A stretch of DNA of 64,000 nt from NCBI RefSeq assembly GCF_900104175.1, contig NZ_FNIX01000016.1:109350-173349 (forward strand), written 5' to 3'. A program made the translations under genes and the position numbers. This DNA is from Lentzea jiangxiensis (GTDB lineage Bacteria; Actinomycetota; Actinomycetes; Mycobacteriales; Pseudonocardiaceae). Below are positions 43,227 to 53,407 of this stretch, piece after piece (the stretch's first letter is position 1; every line of letters begins with the position of its first letter). A model generated the notes under the pieces. It did no database searches and was not told the origin of the DNA. It saw only the letters and a program-made list of their open reading frames with translations.

Positions 43227-44377
43227 TGAGCACGTGGGGTGGACCGGTCGACGTGACCCTGACCGGTGGTCGGGTCGTCACACCGGGAGGGGTGCTCGAG
43301 AACGGCTGGGTGAGCGTCCGCGACGGCAGGATCGCCGGGGTCGGTGAGAGCGCCGCGCCCGACGGCCCGACGACCGACGTCGCCGGCGGCACGGTCGTGC
43401 CGGGGTTCGTCGACATCCACTGCCACGGCGGTGGCGGTGACGCGTTCACCAGCAGCGACCCGGTGAAGATCCGCAAGGCGGCCGCCGCCCACCGCAGGCA
43501 CGGCACCACGACGTTGCTGGCCTCGCTGGTCTCGCGGCCGGTCCCGGAGCTGGCCGACCAGGTGTCCGCGCTGGCCGAGCTGGTGCAGGAGGGCGTCGTC
43601 GCGGGCATCCACCTGGAGGGCCCGTTCCTGTCCGCCGCCCGCTGCGGCGCGCACGACCCGGCGATCCTCTGCCCGCCGGAGCAGACGGCCGTGACGAAGC
43701 TGCTCGACGCGGGCAAGGGCACCGTCCGCATGATCACCGTCGCCCCCGAGCTCGAAGGCGCGGTCCGGGCCGTGCACCAGCTCGTCGACAACGACGTCAT
43801 CGCCGCCATCGGCCACACCGACGCCACCGAGGCCCAGGTCCGACCGGCCGTCGACGCCGGCGCGTCCGTGGCGACGCACCTCTTCAACGGCATGCGCCCG
43901 CTGCACCACCGCGAGCCCGGCCCGATCGGCGCCCTGCTGGACGACGAACGCGTGACCGTCGAGCTGATCTGCGACCTCGTGCACCTGCACCCGACCGCCG
44001 TCCGCCTGGCCGCGCGCCACGCGGGCCCGGAGCGCACGATCCTGATCACCGACGCCATCGCGGCCGCCGGTGTCGGCGACGGCGTGTACGACGTCGGGGG
44101 CCTGGAGGTGCGCGTCGTCGACGGAGTGCCGACGTTGGCGGGAGGCGCCGCGCTGGCCGGCAGCACCCTGACGATGGACGTGGCGTTCCGCAACGCCGTC
44201 AACGCCTGCGGCCTGACCCTCGTCGAAGCGGCGTACGCCACCGCGACCCGCGGCGCCGAGCTCCTCGGCCTCGACACCGGCAAGCTGCAGGCGGGCTGTG
44301 CGGCCGACCTCGTCGTGCTGGATGCAGAATTGAAGACGAGGGACGTGATGGTCAGGGGCGAGTGGGTCAAGGACTAG
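43226..44377 (+). CDS. nagA: N-acetylglucosamine-6-phosphate deacetylase
   Basis: 383 residues. ATG 43226 overlaps the kinase stop (TGATG) with GGAGG 4 nt upstream; the GTG 3 nt earlier is less well spaced. Metal motif DIHCHGGGGDAF, substrate segment LEGPFLS, GHTDAT, HLFNGMRPLHHREPGP and the catalytic Asp in LITDAI. Deacetylates GlcNAc-6-P to glucosamine-6-P, the DasR ligand, so the operon would produce its own inducer. No nagB is in the window. Confidence 0.94.
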   Translation: MSTWGGPVDVTLTGGRVVTPGGVLENGWVSVRDGRIAGVGESAAPDGPTTDVAGGTVVPGFVDIHCHGGGGDAFTSSDPVKIRKAAAAHRRHGTTTLLASLVSRPVPELADQVSALAELVQEGVVAGIHLEGPFLSAARCGAHDPAILCPPEQTAVTKLLDAGKGTVRMITVAPELEGAVRAVHQLVDNDVIAAIGHTDATEAQVRPAVDAGASVATHLFNGMRPLHHREPGPIGALLDDERVTVELICDLVHLHPTAVRLAARHAGPERTILITDAIAAAGVGDGVYDVGGLEVRVVDGVPTLAGGAALAGSTLTMDVAFRNAVNACGLTLVEAAYATATRGAELLGLDTGKLQAGCAADLVVLDAELKTRDVMVRGEWVKD

Positions 44378-44381
44378 GTGG

Positions 44382-44576
44382 ATGGCGGACGATCCGGAGC
44401 GACTGGTGACCGACGCGCTGCGGGCGCAGGCGACCAGCACGAATGCCGGATTTGTCGCACCTGTCCAGATCGCTGAGGAGCGCCCCGCACCCATGCCCGC
44501 GTGGTGGGTGCTGGGCCTCGCCCTGCTGTTGGGCCTGGCAGCGGGCACGGTGGCGGCAGTGATCACGCTGAGCTGA
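44382..44576 (+). CDS. 64-residue single-helix membrane protein
   Basis: It starts 4 nt after nagA. The N-terminal 35 residues are hydrophilic and acidic (DDPERLVTDALRAQAT), then one transmembrane helix (about 42-62) ending at the C-terminus. It reads like a small membrane-anchored tail protein with its soluble part inside. The family is unknown to me. Codon usage agrees with its neighbours and it is followed by a DedA gene after 17 nt, so it may belong to the nagKA transcript. Confidence 0.65.
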   Translation: MADDPERLVTDALRAQATSTNAGFVAPVQIAEERPAPMPAWWVLGLALLLGLAAGTVAAVITLS

Positions 44577-44593
44577 CCTGTACCGTTGTCGCC

Positions 44594-45316
44594 GTGACGA
44601 TTGCATTGGGCCCTGACTGGCTGGACCCCACCGTGCTGCTGAACGGGCTCGGCCCGTACATGCTCATCGGTCTGTGCCTCATCATCTTCGCGGAATGCGG
44701 GCTCCTGGTCGGTTTCTTCCTGCCCGGCGACTCGCTGCTGTTCACGGCGGGTCTCTTCGTCGCGGCGGGCACCATCGACACCCCGCTCTGGCTCGTCTGC
44801 GTGCTGCTGACGATCTGCGCCTTCGTCGGCAACGTCGTCGGCTACTACATCGGCGCGAAGGCCGGTCCGGCGCTGTTCGCCAAGCCGGAGTCGAAGATCT
44901 TCAAGAAGGAGTACGTCGACAAGACGCAGGAGTTCTTCGACAAGTACGGCGCCCGCGCCATCGTCCTGGCCCGCTTCGTGCCGATCGTCCGCACGTTCAT
45001 CACGGCCATGGCGGGCGTCGGCAGGATGGACCCGAAGAAGTACTTCACGTACTCCGCCATCGGTGGCGTCGCGTGGGCCGCGGGCCTGACGGTGCTCGGC
45101 TACTTCCTCGGCCAGGTGTCCTTCATCAAGGACAACCTCGAGATCACGCTGCTCGCCATCGTGTTCCTGTCGATCGTGCCGATCATCATCGAGGTGATCA
45201 AGGCGCGCAGGGAGAAGAAGTCGCTCATCGAGGAAGAGGCCGACGACATCACCCAGGTCATGGAGGCGACGCTCCACGACGACTCGACGCAGGTCATCCC
45301 GCGCGTCGACCGCTGA
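44594..45316 (+). CDS. DedA-family membrane protein
   Basis: 240 residues from GTG 44594. The DedA/VTT core is intact: FAECGLLVGFFLPGDSLLF, NVVGYYIGAKAGP, then ARFVPIVRTFITAMAGVGRM with the essential Arg and Pro of the re-entrant loops. DedA proteins flip undecaprenyl-phosphate or phospholipids and need the proton motive force. Its charged C-terminal tail (residues about 205-240) is longer than usual. Ends at a strong terminator. Paralogue at 50266. Confidence 0.93.
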   Translation: MTIALGPDWLDPTVLLNGLGPYMLIGLCLIIFAECGLLVGFFLPGDSLLFTAGLFVAAGTIDTPLWLVCVLLTICAFVGNVVGYYIGAKAGPALFAKPESKIFKKEYVDKTQEFFDKYGARAIVLARFVPIVRTFITAMAGVGRMDPKKYFTYSAIGGVAWAAGLTVLGYFLGQVSFIKDNLEITLLAIVFLSIVPIIIEVIKARREKKSLIEEEADDITQVMEATLHDDSTQVIPRVDR

Positions 45317-45322
45317 CCCGAG

Positions 45323-45350
45323 AGCCCGCCCGCAGCACGGGCGGGCTTTT
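45323..45350 (+). terminator. intrinsic terminator after the DedA gene
   Basis: Perfect 10-bp stem AGCCCGCCCG (45323-45332) / CGGGCGGGCT (45338-45347), 5-nt loop, followed by TTTT. It begins 7 nt after the DedA stop and isolates the nagKA-dedA unit from the FAD monooxygenase promoter. Confidence 0.9.
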
Positions 45351-45365
45351 CTCCTGCCAGGTTAA

Positions 45366-45386
45366 AATACAGTGCTGTACTGTATT
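45366..45386. promoter_or_regulatory. TetR-type operator overlapping the monooxygenase promoter
   Basis: Inverted repeat AATACAGT-N5-ACTGTATT, perfect 8-bp arms. It lies 4 nt before the monooxygenase ATG and overlaps a TAAAAT -10-like element (45363-45368). In a GC-rich genome this AT-rich palindrome stands out. The TetR gene downstream (46619) is the natural binder. No match to a -35 is evident. Confidence 0.7.
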
Positions 45387-45389
45387 TGT

Positions 45390-46676
45390 ATGGTCATCAT
45401 CGCGGGGGCGGGTCCGACCGGCATGGCGCTGGCGTGCGGGCTCAGGCAGTGCGGAGTGGACGTGCGCGTCGTGGACGCGGCCGACGGCCCGGCCACCACG
45501 TCGAGGGCGATGGGTCTGCAACCCGGTGGAGCCGAGGTGCTGGCGAGGCTGGGCGCCCTGGGAGACCTGGCGGAGAAGGCGGTGCGCCTGCGAGCGATGC
45601 GCATCAACGGCAAGAAAGCGCTCGACCTGACGGCCCTGCGCGACGCCGGTCAGCTGGTCGTCTCGCAGGCCCGCGTCGAGGAACGCCTGCGCACCCGGCT
45701 GTCGGAACTGGGCGTCGAGGTCGAGTGGAGCACACCGATCGAGTCCGTCCCGGCCGACGACTGGCTGGTCGGCTGCGACGGTGCCCACTCGGCCGTGCGC
45801 AGGAGGGCGGGCATCCCGTTCGAGGGCTCGCAGGTGATGGAGAACTTCCTGCTGCGGGACGTCCACGCCACCTGGGACCTGGACCGGGAGTCGATCCACG
45901 TCCACACCGACGGCCCGTCGATGACGACGATCTTCCCGCTCCCCGGCGGGCAGTGGCGGGTGATGTCACCGAACGGCGGCCGCTGGACGCCGGGCCCGGT
46001 CGACCACGTCGAGTGGGAGTCGACGTTCCGCATCCACCGCCGGCAGGCCGCGACCTACCGGCGCGGCGAGGTCTTCCTGGCGGGCGACGCGGCCCACATC
46101 CACAGCCCGGTGGGCGGCCAGGGCATGAACACCGGCCTCGGCGACGCGGAGAACCTGGCCTGGAAGCTGGCGCTGGTGGTCCGGAACCGGGCCTCGGAGC
46201 GCCTGCTCGACACCTACGAGGCGGAACGGCGGCCGATCGGCGCGCGGGTCCTCGCCTCGACCACGCCGGCGACGAGGCTGGTGCTGGGCCCCGGCCTGCT
46301 GACGCGCACGGTCCGCGACCGGCTGCTGTGGCCGTTGCTCGCCGCCGCGCCCGTCCAGCGCCGGCTGGTCAGGTTCACCTCGCAGCTCGACCTGAGGTAC
46401 AGCGGGCCGCTCGCCACGGGGAGACGCGGCGGCGAGCGCGTCCCGGCGTTCGCGCGCGTCGGCAGGTGGGTGCTGGCGGGGCCACCGGCGTGCCTGGAGG
46501 TGGCACGGGAGCGGCTGGGGGACGTCGTGCACCATGAACGCGCCGGTGACACGCTGCTGGTGCGTCCGGACGCGCACCTGGCGTGGCGCGGTCCGTCTTC
46601 CCCCGAGAGGCTTTCCGCGTGGCTGAACGAAGTGCTGGGCGTCCCCGCGACCCCGAGGCGGACACCGCGATCCTGA
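45390..46676 (+). CDS. FAD-dependent aromatic monooxygenase
   Basis: 428 residues, group A flavoprotein hydroxylase. FAD motif VIIAGAGPTGMALA (GxGxxG), DG motif LVGCDGAHSAVRR, and GD motif LAGDAAHIHSPVGGQGMN. Similar in plan to PheA/TfdB, PgaE and Rox-type hydroxylases that act on phenols, polyketides or antibiotics such as rifampicin. ATG 45390 sits at the edge of the operator palindrome, leaving a very short leader. The downstream TetR overlaps its 3' end by 58 nt, as in inducible detoxification pairs. Confidence 0.92.
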   Translation: MVIIAGAGPTGMALACGLRQCGVDVRVVDAADGPATTSRAMGLQPGGAEVLARLGALGDLAEKAVRLRAMRINGKKALDLTALRDAGQLVVSQARVEERLRTRLSELGVEVEWSTPIESVPADDWLVGCDGAHSAVRRRAGIPFEGSQVMENFLLRDVHATWDLDRESIHVHTDGPSMTTIFPLPGGQWRVMSPNGGRWTPGPVDHVEWESTFRIHRRQAATYRRGEVFLAGDAAHIHSPVGGQGMNTGLGDAENLAWKLALVVRNRASERLLDTYEAERRPIGARVLASTTPATRLVLGPGLLTRTVRDRLLWPLLAAAPVQRRLVRFTSQLDLRYSGPLATGRRGGERVPAFARVGRWVLAGPPACLEVARERLGDVVHHERAGDTLLVRPDAHLAWRGPSSPERLSAWLNEVLGVPATPRRTPRS

Positions 46677-47188
46677 CCGCGGCCTTCGAGCTGTTCCTGG
46701 AACGCGGTCTCGACGGCACCTCGATCGAGCAGGTCGCCAAGCGCGCGGGCGTGACGCGGGCGACGGTCTACCGCCGGTTCGCCACCAAGGAGGACCTGCT
46801 GTTCAGCGTGATCGAGCTGCCGCGCACCGTCGCGGCACTCGATCCCGAACGCATGGCGGTCGCACCGCCCGAGGAGACGCTCAAGGGCTGGGCGGCGCTG
46901 CTGTCGAACGGGCAGTCCGTGCAGCTGCTGCGCCGCATCATCGGCACCTCGGCGGACAACTTCGAGCTGATGCGGCGGTACTGGGAGCTGTTCATCGCGC
47001 CGCGGCGAGCGGTGCTCAAGGACGTGGTGCGTTCCGGTTTCCCGCCCGGCACGGACCTCGACGTCGTCGTGGACATGGCCGCGGGCGCGCTCTTCTACCG
47101 CGCGCTGACCCGTCCGGAGCACAACACCCCGGAAGAACTGGAGACCTACCTCCACAAGGTGTTGCTCCAGCTCGGATACCACCTCTAG
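46619..47188 (+). CDS. TetR-family regulator of the monooxygenase (probable)
   Basis: 189 residues from GTG 46619 (Shine-Dalgarno GAGAGG about 9 nt upstream); longer frames give out-of-place residues. TetR HTH: FELFLERGLDGTSIEQVAKRAGVTRATVYRRFATKEDLL. The ligand domain has an aromatic-rich C-terminal half (VDMAAGALFYRAL), typical of AcrR-type multidrug regulators. Co-transcribed with the monooxygenase and likely binds the palindrome at 45366-45386. Confidence 0.9.
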   Translation: MAERSAGRPRDPEADTAILTAAFELFLERGLDGTSIEQVAKRAGVTRATVYRRFATKEDLLFSVIELPRTVAALDPERMAVAPPEETLKGWAALLSNGQSVQLLRRIIGTSADNFELMRRYWELFIAPRRAVLKDVVRSGFPPGTDLDVVVDMAAGALFYRALTRPEHNTPEELETYLHKVLLQLGYHL

Positions 47189-47289
47189 GCCACCAGCGAC
47201 CCGGACCGCGAAGGTCGTCGGTGCGCACCGGGTGCCCGGGCTCGAAAGGACTTGAGCCTCCCGCAACGTCAGGGTGTTGGTTGAACGGC

Positions 47290-48722
47290 ATGACTGACAC
47301 CACTCGACGTGAAGTGCTGGGATGGCTGGCCGGACTCGGTGTGGCGGCGGGCGCGGGCCTGCTCGCACCGGGCCGGGCGGACGCCTCCGCCGGCGTCACC
47401 GCGCTGCGCGGCGTCACGCTCGTCGACTCGGCCGGGGTCCGCTCCGGCACCACGATCGTCCTGGCGGGCGACGAGGTCGTCGCCGTCGGTTCGCGCGACC
47501 TGCCGTTGCCCCGCGGCTGCGCGGTGCTGGACCTCGCGGGCAGGTACGTGATCCCCGGCCTGTGGGACATGCACGTGCACGGCGCGTTCCTGGACCGCAT
47601 CACGTTGCCGCTGTGCCTGGTCAACGGCGTGACGGGCATCCGGGAGATGTGGGGCTTCCCGCCGATCTACGAGCTGCGCGGGCGGATCGAGCGCGGCGAG
47701 GTGCTCGGTCCCCGCCTGGTCGTCGGCAGCTCGATCATCGACGGCCCGCACTCGACGCTGCCCGGCGCCCTGATCGCCGGCACGCCGGACGAGGGCCGCC
47801 AGGCCGTGCGCGACGCGCAGGCGCAGGGCGCGGACTTCGTGAAGGTCTACTCGTACCTCGACCGCCCGACGCTCGCGGCCATCGCCGACGAGTGCGCGCG
47901 GCAGGCCATCACGTTCGCGGGCCACTGCTCGAACCACGTGGCACTGGGCGACGCGAGCGACCTGGGTCAGCGCACCTTCGAGCACGTGTACGGCCTCCCC
48001 CTCGCCACCAGCACGCGGGAGGCCCAGCTGCGTCAGGCGATCGCGGACCTGCCCCTCGACCCGGCGAACTCCTTCGCGTGGTTCAAGCAGGTGCTGGAGC
48101 TCGAACGCCAGGCCACCCTCTCGCACAGCCGGGGCAAGGCCGTGCGACTGGCGAACCGCCTGCGGCGCAACGGTTCCGCGCTGTGCCCGACGCTGGTCGC
48201 CATGCGGGTGTACTCCAGTCCCGCGGACGCGTTCTCCGACGACGCGCGGATGAAGTACATGCCCGCCTTCTACCGCGACTACTGGCGCGACAGCTTGGAG
48301 AACTGGGCACCGGTGACCCCGCGGGAGATCCGGGACCAGGCCGAGTTCTTCCGGCGCCGCCAGGACCAGGTCGCCGAGATGCACGCCCACGGCGTCGAGG
48401 TCCTGGTCGGCACGGACGCCGGCAACCCGTACTCGTTCTCCGGCTTCTCGGTGCACGACGAGCTGCACCTGCTGGTGGAGGCCGGTCTCTCGCCAGGGGA
48501 CGCGTTGAAGTCCGGCACCCGCAACGCCGCCGTGCAGCCCGGTGCGCCCGCGAACCTCGTCGTGCTCGACGGCGACCCGCTGGCCGACATCCGCAACACG
48601 CGGCGGATCCACACCGTGCTGACGCGCGGGCGGGTGCTCGGACCGGCGGAGAGGCAGCGGATGCTCGACGAGGTGGAGAAGGCGGCGCGGGAACCGATGC
48701 CGCCGGCTGTGACCACCTGTTG

Positions 48723-48726
<4 letters not shown>
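47290..48726 (+). CDS. Tat-exported amidohydrolase
   Basis: 478 residues. The N-terminus has a twin-arginine signal (TTRREVLGWLAG, then a hydrophobic Ala/Gly stretch ending near ADASA). The metal-dependent amidohydrolase barrel has DMHVHG, GADFVKVYSY (carboxylated-Lys position), TFAGHCSN, RTFEHVYG and VLVGTDAGNP, as in imidazolonepropionase/prolidase-like enzymes. Folded export with bound metal fits Tat. Substrate unknown. Start ATG 47290, the first before the RR motif. Confidence 0.9.
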
Positions 48727-50108
<1,382 letters not shown>

Positions 50109-50265
50109 GCTAGTGCGCGCGGCACCGGAGCGACTGGTTCACTCGGAGGTGATCCCACCAGGAAGAGGTTCACGCCGTGATTCAGCGCGCTCAACCCGGA
50201 TTTCGCCGACGCGTCAACGCGCCGTCGCCCTGCCGCCGCCACGGCACGACGTAGGCTGGCTCACC

Positions 50266-50934
50266 GTGGCGCATGCTTTCGCCTCGCTGGAGACCGCGGG
50301 TCCGGTGGCCGTGTGGGTCATCGTGCTGAGCTTCATCTTCGTCGAGTGCGCATTCATCTTCGGGCTGTTCCTGCCCGGTGACTCGCTGCTGTTCGCCGCC
50401 GGTGTCGTGCTGGCCACGCACAACAGCGAGCTGTCGGCCTGGGCGCTGTCCTTCGTGGCCCTCGTCGTGGCCGTCGTCGGCAACCAGGTCGGGTACTACA
50501 TTGGCCGCGGTACCGGCACGCGCGTGCTCGCGCGCAAGGGCGGCAAGGTGCTGAACCGGCAGAACCTGCAACGCGCGGGCGAGTTCCTCGACCGCCGCGG
50601 GTTCTGGGCCGTCGTGCTGGCCCGCTGGATCCCGTGGATCCGCACGCTGGCGCCGATGATCGCCGGTGCCGCGCGCATGGACGTCCGCCGGTTCACCCTG
50701 GCCACGACCATCGGTGCGATCGCCTGGGTGCCGACGCTCGTGCTCGCCGGCTACTACGGCGCGGGCGTCCTGCAGTCGCTCCCGTGGCTCGAGACGGCGG
50801 CGATCGTCGTCAGCGTCGGGTTCTTCCTCGGCGGCACCGGCTGGGGCCTCTGGCGCTACCGCCAGGAGATGCGCAAGCCGATCGACGAGGCCGGCGAGGA
50901 CCTGGAGCACATCAGCCACCCGCACGCGGGCTGA
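50266..50934 (+). CDS. DedA-family membrane protein (second copy)
   Basis: 222 residues from GTG 50266. The DedA core is present: FVECAFIFGLFLPGDSLLFAAG, GNQVGYYIGRG, ARWIPWIRTLAPMIAGAARM. It is only moderately similar to the copy at 44594, so these are older paralogues rather than a recent duplication. Expected to act as a lipid-carrier flippase. It ends 1 nt before the stop of the convergent kinase gene. Confidence 0.92.
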   Translation: MAHAFASLETAGPVAVWVIVLSFIFVECAFIFGLFLPGDSLLFAAGVVLATHNSELSAWALSFVALVVAVVGNQVGYYIGRGTGTRVLARKGGKVLNRQNLQRAGEFLDRRGFWAVVLARWIPWIRTLAPMIAGAARMDVRRFTLATTIGAIAWVPTLVLAGYYGAGVLQSLPWLETAAIVVSVGFFLGGTGWGLWRYRQEMRKPIDEAGEDLEHISHPHAG

Positions 50935-50935
50935 G

Positions 50936-51571
50936 TCAGAGCACCTCGGTGATCAGCAGGTCCGCCGCACCCTTGGACGAGTTCACCATCAGCGCGTTGA
51001 CGTGGTCCGTGCCGTGCAGCACGCGCTCCTCCGCCTCCGACAGGGTGCGCCCGTACCGGAGGTGGCGATCGATCAGCCGCTGCACGCGCACGTCCTCGTC
51101 GATGAACAGGAACCACGCCTCGTCGAGGATGATCCGCACGCGCTTCCACTTGTCGTAGTTGAGCAGCAGGTAGTTGCCCTCGGTGACGACGAGCGGGACG
51201 TCCGGGTGCACCGGCACGGCACACGCGACCGGTTCCTCGATCTCGCGGCGGAACTGCGGCGCGTAGATCATGTCCGGCCCGCACGCCTTGATCCGGCCGA
51301 GCAGGTCGACGTAGCCGGGGATGTCGAACGTGTCGGGCGCACCCTTGCGCTCGACCAGCCGCAGCCGTTCGAGCTCGCTCTGCGCGAGGTGGAAGCCGTC
51401 CATCTCGACGAGCACCGCCTGGCCGTCGAGCGCCTCGACGAGCCGTCGCGCGAGTGTCGACTTGCCCGAACCGGGTGCCCCGCCGATGCCGAGGATCTTC
51501 CGCTCTCCCTGATCCGTGAGCACCCGAGCCCGCTCTAGCAGCTCGTCGAACCTGACCTGCTGTCCTGCCAC
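50936..51571 (-). CDS. uridine kinase-like nucleoside/sugar kinase
   Basis: 211 residues, P-loop kinase. Walker A GGAPGSGKST, then VEMDGFHLA and TEGNYLLL, the pattern of the uridine kinase/PanK/phosphoribulokinase group often annotated as nucleoside/nucleotide kinase. The exact substrate is unclear. It overlaps the PfkB kinase gene upstream by 37 nt, so they form an operon under the LacI regulator's control. Confidence 0.88.
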   Translation of the reverse strand: MAGQQVRFDELLERARVLTDQGERKILGIGGAPGSGKSTLARRLVEALDGQAVLVEMDGFHLAQSELERLRLVERKGAPDTFDIPGYVDLLGRIKACGPDMIYAPQFRREIEEPVACAVPVHPDVPLVVTEGNYLLLNYDKWKRVRIILDEAWFLFIDEDVRVQRLIDRHLRYGRTLSEAEERVLHGTDHVNALMVNSSKGAADLLITEVL

Positions 51572-52380
51572 CGCGCCAGCTCCTCAACCCAGTCCCCGAC
51601 CGCACCGACGCGAACGGCGGCCGCCTCCGACGCGAAGCCGATGGCTGCCACCGGGTCCGCCCCTGACGCGAGCGCGTAGGCGTACGCGCCGTGCCAGACG
51701 TCGCCGGCACCGTTCGTGTCCTTCACCTCCGCCGCGGGCACGGGCACCTCGCCGGCCGAGCCGTTCCGCGACCAGGTCACCGGCTTCGCACCCTGCGTGC
51801 GAATGACCAGCGGCACCCCGTAGGAGTGCACCTCGGCCTCGGACCGCTCGAACCCCGACGCACAGGCGACGACGTCCACCAGCGGCAACAGGTGATCGAG
51901 GACAGGTTTCCAGCTCCCGGCGTCGAGCACCACAGGCAATCCGAGAGCTTTCGCCCGCCGGGCGGCGGGAATCACCAGGCCGTCGTGGTGCCCGTCCAAG
52001 AGGACCACGTCCGCGACGGCCAGCAGTTCGGACAAATCGGGCGCCTTGACGGGCACCGACGCGTTGCGGGAAACGACCGTGCGCTCCCCATCAGCGTCTC
52101 TGACGACGACCATGCTCACGGGCGTCGTACCGGGCACGGCGGTCACGTGGACCGGATCCAAGGAAGCCCGCACGAATTCACCCAGTGCGTCGCCACCCAA
52201 CGCGGTGAGCAACGAGGCCCTGCCGCCCAGCGCGGCGACGGCGCGGGCCGCGTTGGCCGCGGGACCGCCCGGTGACAGCACCGCGCCGAGCGAGCGGACC
52301 TTCTGCCCGGGCTCCGGGAAGGCGTCCACCCGTTGGGTCACGTCGAGAGTTGTGAGCCCGACACACAGCACGGCTGCCAT
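51535..52380 (-). CDS. PfkB-family carbohydrate kinase
   Basis: 281 residues, ribokinase fold. N-terminal signature GGPAANAARAVAALGG and C-terminal signature DTNGAGDVWHGAYAYAL (catalytic Asp). ATG 52380 with GGAGGAA 6 nt upstream. PfkB kinases phosphorylate ribose, fructose, tagatose-P and others; the substrate cannot be told here. It is divergent from the LacI gene with only 33 nt between the two start codons. Confidence 0.92.
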   Translation of the reverse strand: MAAVLCVGLTTLDVTQRVDAFPEPGQKVRSLGAVLSPGGPAANAARAVAALGGRASLLTALGGDALGEFVRASLDPVHVTAVPGTTPVSMVVVRDADGERTVVSRNASVPVKAPDLSELLAVADVVLLDGHHDGLVIPAARRAKALGLPVVLDAGSWKPVLDHLLPLVDVVACASGFERSEAEVHSYGVPLVIRTQGAKPVTWSRNGSAGEVPVPAAEVKDTNGAGDVWHGAYAYALASGADPVAAIGFASEAAAVRVGAVGDWVEELARWQDSRSGSTSC

Positions 52381-52413
52381 CAGGGCTTCCTCCAAACGGG
52401 TAAGGTCCGAGCC

Positions 52414-53388
52414 ATGGTCACCATGCGGGATGTCGCGGCTCTCGCGGGGGTCTCCATCACCACGGTGTCACACGTGATCAACGAGACGAGACCGGTCGCC
52501 GGGGACACGCGCGAGCGCGTCCAGAAGGCGATCGACGAGACCGGGTACACGGGCGACGCCATCGCGCGATCGCTGGTCATGGGCGGCACGAAGTCGCTCG
52601 GGCTCGCCGTGTCGCTGGTCTCCCACCCGTACTTCGCCGAACTGATCGCCGCCATCGAGTCGGAAGCGACCCGCAGCGGCTACTCGCTCGTGCTGATCGA
52701 CACGAGAGACACCCCCGAGTCCGAGCAGACCGCGGTGAGGATGCTGCGCTCGCGGAGAGTCGACGGGTTGCTGCTGACGCCGTCGGCCGGCGCCGGGAGT
52801 CTGGTGCTGCCCGAACTCAAGCGGCTCGAGATCCCGACGGTGCTGGTGGACCGGCTGACCGTGGCGCAGGACATCGACCAGGTCGGCCCGGAGAACGTGC
52901 AGGCCACGTCGGGGCTGGTCAAGCACCTCGCCGAGCTGGGCCACCGCCGGATCGGCATCGTCTGCGGCAAGTCGGGCGTGGCGACGACCGAGGAGCGCGT
53001 CCTCGGCTACCGCCTCGGTCTCGGCCGTGCCGGGCTGAAGTGGGACGAGGCCCTGGTCTCGCAGAGCGGCTGGCTCGCGCCGCTGCTCGACCAGGAGGAC
53101 CCGGCGACGGCCGTCGTCGCGGCAGACCACCTCGTCACAGTCGGCATGCTGCACGAGGCCCGCGCCCGCGGCCTGAAGCTCGGCACCGACCTGGCGGTCG
53201 TCGCCTACGACGAGGTCGAGTGGGCGACGTTGATCGAGCCGCCGCTCACGACGCTGGCCCAGCCGGTCGAGGAGATCGGGCGGACCGCCGTGAAGCTGCT
53301 CCTGTCCCGGATCGCCGACCCCGAGAGGGCCCCGGAGACCATCCGGCTCTCGCCCTCGCTCCTGCACCGCCAGTCCTGCGGGTGCTGA
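52414..53388 (+). CDS. LacI-family transcriptional regulator
   Basis: 324 residues. HTH: MRDVAALAGVSITTVSHVIN, hinge GYTGDAIARSL, then the periplasmic-binding-like effector domain (SLGLAVSLVSHPYFAELIAAIE ... VVAYDEVEWATLI). Expected to sense a sugar or sugar phosphate and repress the divergent PfkB-kinase operon and itself. ATG 52414 keeps VTM before the HTH, as is usual. No obvious CG-centred palindrome was found in the 33-nt gap. Confidence 0.93.
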   Translation: MVTMRDVAALAGVSITTVSHVINETRPVAGDTRERVQKAIDETGYTGDAIARSLVMGGTKSLGLAVSLVSHPYFAELIAAIESEATRSGYSLVLIDTRDTPESEQTAVRMLRSRRVDGLLLTPSAGAGSLVLPELKRLEIPTVLVDRLTVAQDIDQVGPENVQATSGLVKHLAELGHRRIGIVCGKSGVATTEERVLGYRLGLGRAGLKWDEALVSQSGWLAPLLDQEDPATAVVAADHLVTVGMLHEARARGLKLGTDLAVVAYDEVEWATLIEPPLTTLAQPVEEIGRTAVKLLLSRIADPERAPETIRLSPSLLHRQSCGC

Positions 53389-53407
53389 TCCCGGGACTCG
53401 TCCCGGT

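Noticed and set aside
42785..45277. 830-codon minus-strand frame opposite nagK, nagA and dedA
   Set aside because: Same reason: a mirror of strong codon bias in real genes, no recognisable domain.
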